A stretch of DNA of 64,000 nucleotides from Diplonema papillatum (taxonomy: Eukaryota; Euglenozoa; Diplonemea; Diplonemida; Diplonemidae). Numbering within the stretch: position 1 is the stretch's first letter; every line of letters begins with the position of its first letter. The stretch spans positions 36,372 through 100,371 of the forward strand of contig JAPJBO010000841.1 in assembly GCA_030068145.1 (NCBI GenBank), read 5' to 3'. This document shows, one piece after another, positions 1-10,322 of this stretch. The position numbers were made by a program, and so were the translations under genes. The notes below the pieces were generated by a model that saw only the letters and a program-made list of their open reading frames with translations, had not been told where the DNA came from and searched no databases.

Positions 1-376
1 CTTACAAACTCGACATACACGCGCCTTCAGCAACGAAGTGTTGCAGAACAAAGAAAAAGCGCGGAGTATTAATATCTAGCTAAGACTCCGAGTGCTGCTA
101 CCCCCGCTTCGGTTGTCGACCGGCTCTGTGTGTACTCACCGGATGTCAGACGGTCTTCAGCTAGCTGCTCCGTCAGGTCAGATAACGACCGTGCAGCAGC
201 AAGTGAAGCGCAGAATCCCTCCCAACGCAACTGAAAAATTTGGCTTCCTTCTCTCTCTCTCTCTCTTCGAGACGCGAAAGATTGTGTTCAAAAACGATCA
301 ACAAACAATTCGAGAAGGTTCTTCGCCGGATCGTCTTGTCTTGGAGTCGGCGTTGAAAGCGGCTGGCCGCGGACAC

Positions 377-645
377 CTTTTTGCCCAGTCCGGCGTTTGT
401 GCAAACCCGAACCTTTTTGTCCAGTCCGGCGTTTGTGCAAACCCGAACCTTTTGCCAGTCCGGCATTTGTGCAACCCGAGCCGTTTTGCCCAGTCCGGCG
501 TTTGTGCAAACCCGAACCTTTTTGCCGGTCCGGCGTTTGTCCAACCCGAATCGTTTTGCTCAGCCTGGCGTTGGTGCAAATCCGCACTTTTTGCCCAGTC
601 CGGCGGTTGTGCAAACCCGAATCTTTTTGCCCAGTCCGGTGTGGA
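377..645. repeat. Minisatellite, about 36-bp unit, roughly 7 copies
   Basis: Imperfect head-to-tail units with the core GCCCAGTCCGGCGTTTGTG followed by CAAACCCGAACC. Units differ by single bases and by short deletions (for example near 450-483). Reading frames stay open across it on both strands only because the unit length is near a multiple of three. No gene is supported in bases 1-376 upstream. Confidence 0.9.
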
Positions 646-1545
646 GCCTCTGGTCGGGTCTCCTAGAAGGCTGGCTTACCGGCCTGTGGTCCTAAAATGC
701 TCGGGAAATTCAAAATAACTGGTCGGATGCTCGTTTAGGCTGAAATAATGGCTGCAGAATGCAAAACCAAGACAGAATCACCTCCCACAAGGCAATTCCT
801 TAAGGAAAACATCAGAAAACCCAAGCGGGGCGTCCCCAGAAATCCAAAACTCGGAACCTACCACTCAGGAGCCGTAGTTAAAGTGTGCACGTGTGTCTAC
901 ATCCCTTTCACTACCCGACTCCCAGCCTCAATGGTCAACCGAAGACCCTAAAACACCGAACCTTTAAACCACAGCAAACGCTGATAAGTTAAAGCCGAAG
1001 AAAATAGGAAAACAATAAAGTAAAACAGTATTCAACCGCCTCTGAGTGGTCCATGTGCGTTGGGAGGAGGGATACTAGAAGTTATACACGCGCGCCGTGC
1101 GCAGTGGTTTTGGGGCAGGGTGATACGCGAGTGGTCTTGAGGTCGGTCCATCACTCAAGGCACCGGAGTCCAGTGCGTGCGCCCAACTGTGATGCCAAGC
1201 AGTCTTTTTGGTCCTGGCATTCTTTGCAGTGTTTTGCGAAGCCTAAGAAGGCGTAGGCAGCGTGTTTAGTGGTTGCTCAGAATTCCTAACCCGAAGGAAT
1301 CGACTGCCTCTAGGGGTCTAGCGCTTGCTGTCGTTGTTGTGCCGAAGGGTAAAATAAAGGGAGCAGAACGAATCGCCGTCTGAGTTCGAACCAGTACTCC
1401 GACCGCAAGACTGTGCACCTCTTGTGAATAGCACTCGAACAAGTACCCCGACAGATAGCCTGTGCACTTCTTGCGAATAGTTTCGGGAGTAAACTCGGCT
1501 GGTTCGCAAAGAACGAAAAATACTCGAGGGACTGCCTTGTGCTCA
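646..1545. other. Intergenic, nothing recognised
   Basis: No coding region, RNA gene or repeat was recognised here. Short open frames exist but have no recognisable domain and no consistent coding pattern. Confidence 0.5.
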
Positions 1546-1735
1546 TTTCGAAGGAGGCTAGAGGGGGAGAAACCAGTACAACTACAAAGTGGGTCTTTTT
1601 TGTTGAACGCTTACGCCCGCCACTAAACCCAGCTTTACCTGTGTTTCGTGGGGGCTACAGCACATTTACCTCCTTTGATCTATCGCAACTGGCAGTCTCC
1701 TCGAGCATTTCTTACAAAGCAGGTGCTTATACAAA
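1546..1735 (+). repeat. Dispersed repeat R1 (inverted partner at about 37505-37700)
   Basis: This stretch (GAGGGGGAGAAACC, then GGGTCTTTTTTGTTGAACGC, then TTTACCTCCTTTGAT) reappears in reverse complement at about 37505-37700. A part (TAAGCGTTCAACA preceded by TTTAGTGG) is also at about 40965-41020. It is probably an old mobile-element fragment; no coding capacity was seen. Confidence 0.75.
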
Positions 1736-2460
1736 AAAAACCATGGTTAGAGTTCCGAGCGGTGTCCGAGAGAGCCGCCCACAGCATCTTTCTTTACTTC
1801 AGCCCGCCATGACTTTCTCGACACGTCAGACACGTTGGCGACCCTGTTGACCATGTCGGCAGGCCCCAGAGGACGCAGTCGCTTTTGAAGGGTTGACCCT
1901 TGATACGTGTCACTTGAAAGGGTTGCCCACTGGAAAGCACAGCCTTCGTTTGGTAGGGTGTCTTGTGCCGTTGTTGACGAACTCTCCTATGCGCCGCACG
2001 CTTTGGCCTCTCGAAAACACTTCCGCTTCGGAGAGACTTTCGCGCACCGCGAAGTGAATGAGATTCAGATAGGACCTCTCTAAAGATCCTACACGCACCG
2101 CCCCCTCTGTTTTCTTTCTCTCTTTATTCTTCCAAACCAAAAACCCATTAGACGAAGGTCACCCAAGACTCTATTCCGGAGTCTCGAGCGAACACTCACT
2201 CTTAAAAAGTCAAATCCCCAGACCATAGACCACGAAAGTATGTTCTAGCGCAGCCCAAGATCAGCTAAACAATCAACAAACAAGTCGACGAATAGAACGA
2301 AAATGCTAGCCAACCACGAATACCAAACGCTTCCGCAAGAAAAAAAAAGTCTGACACTTGGTGTCGTTGGGGGGGGAAAACAAAAGACCAGTCTTTGGGG
2401 AAGGTGTCCACAAAAGCTGCTAGCACGTGCTGGTGTTGGGGGGATCGAGTGTACACGGTG
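1736..2460. other. Intergenic, nothing recognised
   Basis: No supported gene. G-runs and A-runs near 2340-2380 are low-complexity. Confidence 0.45.
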
Positions 2461-2696
2461 GGGACCAGCCTCGAAACTGGGGTTAAAAAGCGTGTGTACC
2501 TGAGTCACGTCCGAAAGTGGGTGGACTACACGCGGTCATGGTTAAGCGGGTGTGGCACCACTCCACAGCTTCATCTCCAGCTTCCAAGGCTGGGATCCAC
2601 GTCCGTGTGCTGTGGGCTGATTCGTCTTGTTTCCCCTGTGAAGTGTGCAACGATGGAGCGCAGGGAACAGGTCACTGGCGTTTGGAAAAACGTTGG

Positions 2697-2838
2697 GCCC
2701 GTCATTGGATTGGATCATGTTGAACCGGGTAAAACCTGGGACATCCCCAACAATGATCCTGGGGGTCCCAGGTTTTACCCAGGTCTTCATGTACCTGTTC
2801 CAGCTTTAGACCAGTTCAAAATTGTTCCAATGACGGTA
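2697..2838. repeat. Nested inverted repeat (fold-back)
   Basis: Outer arms CCGTCATTGGA (about 2699-2709) and TCCAATGACGG (about 2827-2837) enclose inner arms GGGTAAAACCTGGGA (from about 2728) and TCCCAGGTTTTACCC (from about 2766). The open frame spanning 2395-2976 runs through this fold-back and through other dispersed repeats, so it is not called as a gene. Confidence 0.7.
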
Positions 2839-3087
2839 CTCACGGAAAGAAACACGAGAACTGGAGACTCACTCAGGGGAAATTGGCTCTCTGAAGCCTT
2901 AAACTACTCTGGAACTGAGCAGCAATCAACTCAACCGGCATCCTTGACCGACCCGCGTTTCGTTCTTCGCTCCTAGAGAGCTGGCAGACTAAGGAATCGC
3001 GGAATCGCTGGATGTGAGACCTCGGAATAAAGCAGCACCGGAGAGCCCCCTTCGCGGTTGCTGTTCATTGCGCAACGACACGCGTCT

Positions 3088-3262
3088 ACACGGCGAGATC
3101 CAGCCTCAGAGGCTGGAGTTAAAGAGGGTGTGCCCGAGTCACACCCGAAAAGCGGGTGTGCTACAATCAAAACGTGTGTAAATCCACACCGAAAAGCGGG
3201 TAACACCCGCTTTCTTAACTCCAGCTTTCACTCCAGCTTCTGAGGCTGGACTTCACCATGTA
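3088..3262. repeat. Fold-back repeat FB, complete copy
   Basis: About 170 bp with inverted ends: CCAGCCTCAGAGGCTGGAG on the left and CTCCAGCTTCTGAGGCTGG on the right. Internal arms are ACACCCGAAAAGCGGGTGT and relatives. Other copies, complete or partial, lie at about 2461-2530 (diverged), 7590-7700, 23545-23640 and 40679-40830. The shape is that of a MITE or fold-back transposon; no transposase is present. Confidence 0.8.
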
Positions 3263-4080
3263 ATGAACTGGCGAGTGCAGCGACCTAACCACCGGTGTTT
3301 GGAACCCGAGACGTGGGTGAAACCAGAGCACTGGAGACGCACTCGGCAGTCCGGCTCTCTGAAACACTCTAGAACTGGGCAGTGGCTTATATATGGGTCT
3401 GGTGCTCGGACCAAGTCCGAGCAAGTCGGAGCATAGGATAATACAGGGGGTCTTTTGCGCACCTCAAATGCGCAAAAAAAAAAAAATATAAATCCGTGCC
3501 CGGATCTTGTGTCAAGGTGTACTCCAGTACACACATGAACTGTGGGTGGGGCTCCGGGTGTGCATGGGAGGGAGGGCCGGCGGAAGGTTGTGGAGGGTCG
3601 AGGGCGGTTGCGGAGGGTCGAGGAGGGTCGGCAGAGTACGCACATTGAAGCTCCCGCGTGTGCTCGTCGAACTCGCTCGGATCAAGCCTGATTCAGCCTC
3701 TCCGACCTTTACAGACTATGCTGTGAAGTTCGTGGAGCTCCACAGGCTAGGAAAGTTGTTGTCACTGTATCCAGAGGCCGTGTGTTCTGCCTTTGTGAAC
3801 CCTTGCCTGCCGTGAATGCCATGAGTACTGCCCTCTTCCACCATCTTGGATAGACACGCCTCACGCTCGCACCACCCGAAACCGAAACGACCCATGACCC
3901 CAAGAGCCGTGCCTCCCGCTGTGCCCGAATACACCCCGCTTTCTAATAACTATTAGGTTTGAAGCCGTAAGTAAGCCCTGCCCACAGTCCATCGATCGCA
4001 AACTGGGACCAGTCAGAGGTACTTTTTAACAAGAACATCCTCCTCTATCGGAAACAAGCATTTGCTTTTGTGTGACAGTT
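3263..4080. other. Intergenic, G-rich patches only
   Basis: Contains a purine-rich GGGTCGAGG series at about 3560-3640. No gene was recognised. Confidence 0.45.
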
Positions 4081-5020
4081 CAAAAATTTCCGCGCCTGCG
4101 GCGCAGGCATAATTTGCATCTGTCTCTGCGGTGGGTGGTCGGGGCATAGCTAGTTCCCTGTCCCCTAAAAGGTCGAGTGCCTGTCCAAGAGTCTGGACAA
4201 GAATTATTAATTCTGGGCCCCTCCAAAAAGTAAAACAATTCGGCCATAAATTGCATGGCCATAAAATAGAATTCCGCAAATTAAAGGGCCATAAATTGTC
4301 AGGGTGTACAAAGCCTTCAGGCCAAAAACGTCCAGATGCGCAAAACACCCGTTTTTGGCCAAAATCACGTCTCTGTATTATGCACTGAGTCGGAGCAACC
4401 AAAAAAAAAAAAAAAAAACCACAGAATGATGCGACAGCTGAGGGCCCAGTAGTAGTGCTACATTACAACAGTCACACTAGCAGTACACAGCACCGGTTAC
4501 TGCACCTTTGGTCATCGTTGAAGCAACGTGCAGCCTCACTTTTGGAACCTGTGACTGGCCCAATAGCTTGAAGAAATTTTCCGCACCTGCGGCGCTGGTA
4601 TTTTTGGCTTGTGTGTTGTTTCATGACGTGTTGCCAAGAAAGCGAAGACCGTGGCTGTCCACCCTGCTGTTGCAGATTACTGCTAAGCGTTCTTAAATGA
4701 TCCCGGCACACTGCTACAGTACCCAAACACTCGCCTTCTTCGTATGGCTCTTTTGCTTCCGAAGGATAGTCTCTGTGGTGGACAGTAGTGACAGCCACAA
4801 AGAGGTGCACCCTGTCGGATACATAAACGTGCAGTTGTGCCGCAACTGGGATTTTTAGTAACGCCGAGCAACTTATGGACAGAGGAATTTTTATATATAA
4901 GGCCCTGGAACTGGGCCAAAAAAAAAAAAAAAAACAACCCAACGGCATCGTTGACTGATCCGCGTACCGTTCTTCGCTCCTAGAGAGCTAACAGACTAAG
5001 GAACCGCGGAATTGCAGCAA
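4081..5020. repeat. Dispersed repeat family R2 with GC-palindrome core
   Basis: Holds two copies of a TTCCGC(G/A)CCTGCGGCGC core (about 4088 and 4579). From about 4443 to 4870 it is homologous to 19165-19720: both have ACTGCACCTTTGG, then TTTTGGAACCTG, then the core, then TTGTTTCATG. Oligo-A tracts at 4402-4420 and 4918-4935. The segment 4938-5015 is also homologous to 2935-3008 (GTTCTTCGCTCCTAGAGAGC). No intact coding sequence. Confidence 0.7.
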
Positions 5021-5336
5021 GCCGCCAGAATGAGTTGTTGCTACGCGCCTCCCCTGGATCGAAAGGGCAGGTTACTGCCTCATCACCGCACTATGTTTTC
5101 TTCTTCATTCTTTTAAAAGATTAAGCCCAAACCATGCATTCCTTTTTTGGAATAAACACCTGCTTTGCCGGCATTACTCGAGGTGGCCGCATACCCAGTA
5201 CTCACTCATCATGGATGCTTTTATGATACCAAAAGGTTGCGTTCGTCCCAAACTTCCGGAACCTTCTTATGCAATACCGCGCTTGGTTCGGATGCGGTCA
5301 TAGCAAAAACACTACTCTGCCGCGCTATTTTTGATA

Positions 5337-5531
5337 CCTACCCCCCCTCGTGTTAGTGTCACCTATCTAAAGGCACTTTTCCTAAAAGGCGACACTAACA
5401 CGGGAAGCCGTTGGTGAGGATGAGACATTCTTCATGCAACTACAGGGAACCCTATTGAGAACCGTCTTCCCGTGTTCAGGGCGACACTGACAAGGGCTAA
5501 CGGAGGCGACACGAACACGAGGGGGGGTAGG
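5337..5531. mobile_element. MITE with 7-C terminal inverted repeats, TA-flanked
   Basis: Terminal arms begin CCTACCCCCCC and continue TCGTGTTAGTGTC on the left; the right arm is its near reverse complement (ending GAGGGGGGGTAGG). A TA dinucleotide flanks each end (5335-5336 and 5532-5533), which suits a Tc1/mariner-type target. The interior is 195 bp and non-coding. A second, inverted copy lies at 10121-10322. Confidence 0.8.
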
Positions 5532-5533
5532 TA

Positions 5534-6327
5534 CCTTTGTTGTGCAGAGCTCTGCTGTGAGGCACGCAGAATGTGTGCTGACGGGAACGCCGTCACTCGG
5601 ACGAGCCGCTGGTGGCTTGAAAGTCACCGCAGCACGGCTCAAATCGCAAGCCGCCGTGACACAGAGCCAGTCGGCGGCGTGTTGCAGTGTGAGCACCCCC
5701 ATGAAGCAGTGTCCATGCGCTGTTCGACCTGGTGGTGGTCGAGCAGAAAAGAACGGCGAAAATAAAATGGAGAAGAAGAACTCCAAGGGCTTCGTCCTCT
5801 TCGTCCCCCGGTCCGCTCTGCCCAGGCCGACCTGTTTCAATGCAAAAGTCGTCTAAAGTCGCCAGTGTCCAAAAGAGACGCCGCGCCCCGATGCTTAAAC
5901 CTGATAATTCAGAAGCCACTCAGCCCGCCGGGTGGCTCTGCAGTACCGCCGAACACGCGACACTTTGCTCCCGTGTATCAGGCTTTCGGTACGTTCTCGT
6001 GCACGCAGGGGGTGGTGAAGGCCTGGCACTAGAGGAGGATACCACGACCTTAACCGTTGTCTCCGTGTATGTTTTGTTCATATGCTGCCCGATTTCCTTG
6101 TTTTTTTTAGTCAACCAACGGACGTTTCTTTTAAAGACCTATCGACTTCAGTCGCACTGCGTGTTCCCGTTGTTTTCGTTTTTGCCGGGCTTCGCCTGCG
6201 GAGGAACTAATGACAGCAGTTTTAACGACAGACGTGTCGTCACCGAAACTGCAAGAATGCTGTCGGAAAAACCTGCAGATCAGCGGAAGATCACAATGAC
6301 GGTGTGGTCCAGCCTCAGAAGCTGTAA
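5534..6327. other. Intergenic with an old repeat fragment
   Basis: About 5925-6005 (GGCTCTGCAGTACCGCCGAA) matches the repeat at about 38800-38870 and, inverted, 36000-36060. No gene was recognised. Confidence 0.45.
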
Positions 6328-6345
6328 ATTTGTTGCATTAGTGTG

Positions 6346-7389
6346 TGGGCCTTTGAAGCGTGGATGATGCCTCTCGCGCTGCTCCCCTTGAGGTTCCTGG
6401 CTCATGCCAAAGCGCCGCCGCCCGGGTTAAGGGGTTGCGGCATCAGGCGTGGGCCAGGGCCAGGGAGACTGTTCGGAGGGGTCACCACCCACCGTTCGCG
6501 GGCTTCGTTACTTCACTGCCCCCGGCTCTCCCCGGCCTTCGTCATCCCGGGGGAGGGTTCCACGGCCATCCCCCCCCGCGTGGGGAATGGACTGGTGCTG
6601 TGCCGCGGGTCCTTCCGTGCGTCCTCGCGACGTCGCCGCTGTCGATGTCGCTGCCGCTGTTGCTGCCGCTGCAGCCGCTGTCGGGCGGTTGGTTGACGAT
6701 CCCGGTCTGCACCCCGCCCGTTGCGCGTCGGCTTTCTTCTTCTCGGCGTTCGCTAGGACGTCCCAAAGGTGGCGGCTGCCGCCGCCGCGTGCGCGGCGGT
6801 GCGTCGCCCGGTCGTGTCTTGCCCGTGCCTTCCACTTCTCGCCGCTGTGTTGCCACCCCCGTGGGTAATGGGCCTGGGGTCGGAAGCTGCCGGTCAGGAC
6901 ACCCGCCTTCTCCCAGTGGCCGCTCTGGTCGCCCCGTCCTTTGTTCGCCATCTTTTTGGGCACGTGCCGTACGGCGGCGACTTCGAACGCCCGCATCACC
7001 GCTTCGAAGGCCTCCCGGTTGTTGATCTGCGGCCGTTTGTTGAGGCCCTGGAGGATGGGTCCCCCGAGGCTGGTGAGGTGGTTGACGCGCATCTCGAGGG
7101 CCGGGTGGACGGCTTTCACGCGCGCAGTCTTGCCCAACCTGCTCAGCGCGGTCCTCATCGCCCACCCTTTCGCGGTTGCCGAGTCGCTGTAGGCCTGTGC
7201 CGCCTGTCGCTGTGCGGTGTCCGTGGCGCGGTTGGACAGTTCGTCCGCATCCTTGTTGAGCTCGCGAGGAATGTGCACCGGCTCGATCGTCGTCCGTCGG
7301 TCGTGCAGCTTCGCCAACAGGTTCTGCGCCTGGTCGTAGTATCGCCGGAGTGTTTCGTTGCACCTCTTCGTGCCCTTTATCTGACCATA
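6346..7389 (-). mobile_element. 5'-truncated non-LTR retroelement with 18-bp target duplication
   Basis: The insert is bounded by the direct repeat ATTTGTTGCATTAGTGTG at 6328-6345 and 7389-7406. That is the signature of target-primed insertion. The minus strand reads from an abrupt 5' break at about 7389 into an RNase H C-terminus and ends at 6346 without a poly(A) tail. GC content is clearly higher than in the flanks. Confidence 0.75.
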
Positions 7390-7397
7390 TTTGTTGC
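6508..7397 (-). pseudogene. Retroelement RNase H C-terminal fragment
   Basis: Reading leftward from about 7397, the frame gives a segment with GTKRCNETLRRYYDQAQNLL, then EPVHIPRELNKDADELSNRA. The latter is the typical C-terminal end of RNase H-like domains in retroelements, where the last catalytic Asp lies in the ELNKDAD stretch. The upstream RT and the first RNase H acidic residues are missing because the copy is truncated; an in-frame TAA sits at about 7400. Beyond RNase H the frame stays open about 220 residues with an Ala/Thr-rich, low-complexity end, which may be part of the original polyprotein. No ATG opens the frame, and the first track methionine is a TTG. I see no sign that it is expressed. 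Confidence 0.7.
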
Positions 7398-7589
7398 ATT
7401 AGTGTGATTGTCAGGCCTTCGACTACCCTGAGCAACGCACTATGCACACTCCGTGTCTACGTCACAGCAGATGGAACGCGTCTGTTGCGCCGCCGCGGAG
7501 CTACGAGTGGGTGTCATTGTGGCCTCCCGGCCGAAGCCATCGTTGGATGACCCTTCGCTCGTTTCTTCGCGTTTGCGTCGGTTCGCGCG

Positions 7590-7700
7590 TCGTCCATCCT
7601 CAGAAGCTGGAGTTGGAGAGGGTGGGCCCGAGCCACACCCGAAAAGCGGGTGCCGCACCCGCCTTTTTTAACTCGCGTCTGAGGCTGGACTCCGCCGTGT
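7590..7700. repeat. Fold-back repeat FB, copy
   Basis: Same layout as 3088-3262: CCTCAGAAGCTGGAGTT, the CCCGAAAAGCGGG arm, then GTCTGAGGCTGGAC. Confidence 0.75.
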
Positions 7701-7796
7701 TCTCCTGCACTGGGGCCATGCCGTTCCGGCGCAGCGGGTTTACGGCAACGGATTCACTCGAAATTGGAGTTGAGTGGGTGCCGTTGTTCCTCGGTC

Positions 7797-7975
7797 ACAG
7801 CAGGAAGCTGGCTGGCGGTCGGCTGGGGCTGGCGGTTGGGGCTGTCGCAGGGGCTGAGCCGTGTGAGAAAGTCGAGGCCCAGAAGCAGCCCAGATTCTTT
7901 CTGTGTCGACGCAAGTGCCTTATTCCGTGTCTGTACGGACTACTCGTACGAATGATTTACCAGTCCCCACTCTTT
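7797..7975 (+). repeat. Dispersed repeat R3 (also at 16730-16960)
   Basis: Both copies share GGCTGGCGGTC, CAGAAGCAGCCC, GACGCAAGTGCCTTATTCCG-like and AATGATTTACCAG segments. The second copy is in intron 3 of the V-ATPase gene. No function was seen. Confidence 0.7.
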
Positions 7976-8189
7976 CCACCGCATGAAGCCTCGCGGGGAC
8001 GGTCAGCAGGCACCCATCCGAGTCCTGCTATGCATCCCCTCGAAAGTCAATCGCGATGCTTTGAGCGTCGGCTTATCAGGCAACACTGCGGTCTCCTCCC
8101 CCAAAAACTCACGAATACCACCACTTCTAAGAGGCAGAAAGCATATCGCCTCTCGCCGTCTGCTAACATGGAGAACGGCTTTTCCACCC

Positions 8190-8196
8190 TATAAAA
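8190..8196 (+). promoter_or_regulatory. Candidate TATA box of the PPPDE gene
   Basis: TATAAAA lies 66 bases before the ATG at 8263, in a short AT-rich patch. The position fits a TATA element with a short leader, but such a heptamer arises by chance and no transcript evidence is available. Confidence 0.35.
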
Positions 8197-8262
8197 TTTC
8201 TCAAGCGAACTTTAACTCTAAATACAGAAGCCCAGCCTCAAGAAAAGCAAAATACGGGCAGC

Positions 8263-8826
8263 ATGCCTTTTCCGGTCACTCTGCACGTGTACGATGTGAC
8301 GAACCAGAACGTGACGAAGTACCTGAACAAGGTGTGCAAGGACAGCGCGAACGTAGGAGGTGCGTTCCACGGGGGTGTCGAGGTGTGCGATATCGAGTAT
8401 TCGTTCGGGGGGACGTCGGAGGGCACCGGGGTGTTCATGTGCGAACCGCGGATGTGCTCGAGCCACCGCTACAGGGAGAGCATCTACATGGGCGACACGC
8501 AGATGACGGTGGAGGAGCTTGCCGCGATGGTCGAGGCGATGAGTGCCGAGTGGGACGGGCCGTCGTACAACCTGCTGTCCCGCAACTGCTGCTCGTTCTC
8601 CGACGAGTTCTGCGTGCGCCTCGGCGTCGGGAACACGCCGGCGTGGGTCAACAAGTTCGCGACCATCGGCGCGTCCGCGCGGGACCTCGGCAACTCGAAG
8701 CTGGGCGACGCCAACCGCGCGATGGAGGCGTCCGGCATCCGCACCAAGGCGACCCGGCTGGCCACTGGCATTCACGCCGGCATCTCGGGCGGGCTCGCCG
8801 GTATGGGCAAGTTCATGCGCAAGTGA
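8263..8826 (+). CDS. PPPDE-domain (DeSI-like) cysteine isopeptidase
   Basis: A 187-residue single-exon protein of the PPPDE family, whose known members (DeSI) are papain-fold thiol peptidases that remove SUMO or ubiquitin from substrates in cytosol and nucleus. The family hallmarks are visible: beta strand VTLHVYDVT (residues 5-13), the catalytic His36 in GAFHGGVEV, and the catalytic Cys109 in YNLLSRNCCSFSDEF, matching the family pattern of Asn-Cys followed by Phe-Ser-Asp-Glu. The segment AWVNK near residue 126 also fits the family. Residues about 140-187 are a basic, Ala/Gly-rich tail ending GLAGMGKFMRK. The ATG in context GCAGC-ATG is the first of the frame and is preceded by a candidate TATA box. 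No signal peptide is seen. Substrate specificity cannot be read from sequence. The 3' end of the gene is partly duplicated downstream. Confidence 0.9.
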   Translation: MPFPVTLHVYDVTNQNVTKYLNKVCKDSANVGGAFHGGVEVCDIEYSFGGTSEGTGVFMCEPRMCSSHRYRESIYMGDTQMTVEELAAMVEAMSAEWDGPSYNLLSRNCCSFSDEFCVRLGVGNTPAWVNKFATIGASARDLGNSKLGDANRAMEASGIRTKATRLATGIHAGISGGLAGMGKFMRK

Positions 8827-9770
8827 GTGCGCGAATAAGCTTGCCCCGGTCGGAACGAACTGCAGGAAGAAAGCATCCCGCAACTGCCGTTGTCAGGACC
8901 TGTGCGTGGCATGTTCTTGCGCGTTGGCCGGGCGTCCGGTAGACTCGCACCGACGCCCGGCGGCGTCAACGCAATGGAAGCGTTTGGCATCCGTGGACGC
9001 TCCGGTGTTGGTGAATTCCTTCGGTAGTGAACTCACTTCACTGCGCGCTGTTCGTCGTGCGCGAATAAAGCTTGCCCTGGCTGTGTGCGCCATCCCGCAA
9101 CTGCCGTTGTCAGTACCGGCGTGTCACTAAAGCAAGCGCGAGCCATTCGTCCGCTAGACGTGGGCAACCACGACCGGCGGTGCCAGTCACGCGTTGGAAG
9201 CGTCTGGCATGCGCACCAAGGCGACCCGGCTGGCCACTGGCATTCACGCCGGCATCTCGGGCGGGCTTGCCGGTATGGGCAAGTTCATGCAAATGAGTGC
9301 GCGAATAAGCTTGCCCCGGTCGGAACGAACTGCAGGAAGAAAGCATCCCGCAACTGCCGTTGTCAGGACCTGTGCGTGGCATGTTCTTGCGCGTTGGCCG
9401 GGCGTCCGGTAGACTCGCACCGACGCTCGGCGGCGTCAATCGCGCGATGGAAGCGTTTGGCGTCCGTGGACTCTCAGGTGTTGGTGAATCCTTTCGGTCG
9501 TCCCGCTCGAAATACTCCTTGCGCCGAACATGTCGACGCCGCTGTTCAAGCTCAAGCTCAAGCTTCTGCTCCCCATCCTCCAGCGGCAGGGCCTGCCCCT
9601 CGACCTGCGGGTGAGTCTCCAAGGGGCGGTCTGCCTGCTGGAAGAATACTTCGATGTCGTCTACTGTGAACCCACTTTCACTGCGCGCTGTTCGTCGTGC
9701 GCGAAAACAAGCTTGCCCTGGCTGTGCGTCATCCAGTACCGGCGTGTCACTAAAGCAAGCGCGTTGGAAG
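8827..9770 (+). repeat. Tandem partial duplication of the PPPDE gene 3' end
   Basis: 9188-9480 repeats 8718-9008 at an offset of about 470-472 bases, including codons for the last 35 or so residues and the following GAATAAGCTTGCCCCGGTCG. A second internal repeat (CTGCGCGCTGTTCGTCGTGC with ACTAAAGCAAGCGCG) occurs at 9038-9135 and 9680-9770. The copied exon tail has lost the stop context (CAAATGAGTG in place of CGCAAGTGAG), so it is not a second gene. Confidence 0.8.
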
Positions 9771-10120
9771 CGTGTCCGCACCATGTCAGCCCCCTTTCGT
9801 TCCGCCAACCAACATCCAGCCTTCTGGGGGGGCCACATCCGAGTTTCTTCCACCCCCCCTGCGTATGACTCGAGGTCTGAGTGCGTGTGTCCGGAGAAAA
9901 GCCCACCGCACCGTCCTTGGCTTTTTCCCCGGATCTCCGTTTGGTCTTGTGTCTCGCTGGTGCTTCCGTCTCGGCCGGGCTGCGCCTCCTCTTCGGTTCC
10001 GCAACACTTCGTGTCTGTCGTGCGGGGTCTCTCCCCTTTATGGACCAGGGCCCAATATGGGACCGGTATTAGCACGGTATGGAGACGGTGTGTGCACCAT
10101 ATACACCCAATACCACTCTA

Positions 10121-10322
10121 CCTACCCCCCCCGTGTTAGTGTCGCCTCCGTTTGGCCCTTGTCAGTGTCGCCTTTTTGCCTGAAAACGCGAGGCGACACT
10201 AACACGGGAAGACGGTTCTCAATAGGGTTCCCTGTATTTGCATGAAGAATGTCTCATCCTCACCAACGGCTTCCCGTGTTAGTGCGGCTTTTAGGAAAAG
10301 GTGCCTTTAGGTAGGCGACACT
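10121..10322. mobile_element. MITE, second copy (inverted relative to 5337-5531)
   Basis: Begins CCTACCCCCCCCGTGTTAG after a TA and follows the other copy in reverse complement through GGTTCTCAATAGGGTTCCC and GAATGTCTCATCCTCACC. It ends GGTAGGCGACACTA, so the terminal C/G run is lost on that side. Confidence 0.75.

Noticed and set aside
377-645. Regular direct repeats resembling a CRISPR array
   Set aside because: Units are contiguous with no unique spacers and the DNA is eukaryotic; it is a minisatellite. The same holds for 41359-41745.
2395-2976. A 193-codon plus-strand frame
   Set aside because: It crosses the FB repeat and a fold-back; no domain, and repeats elsewhere do not keep the frame.
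9110-10075. A 321-codon minus-strand frame
   Set aside because: Part of it is antisense to the duplicated PPPDE tail, and the remainder shows no recognisable domain.
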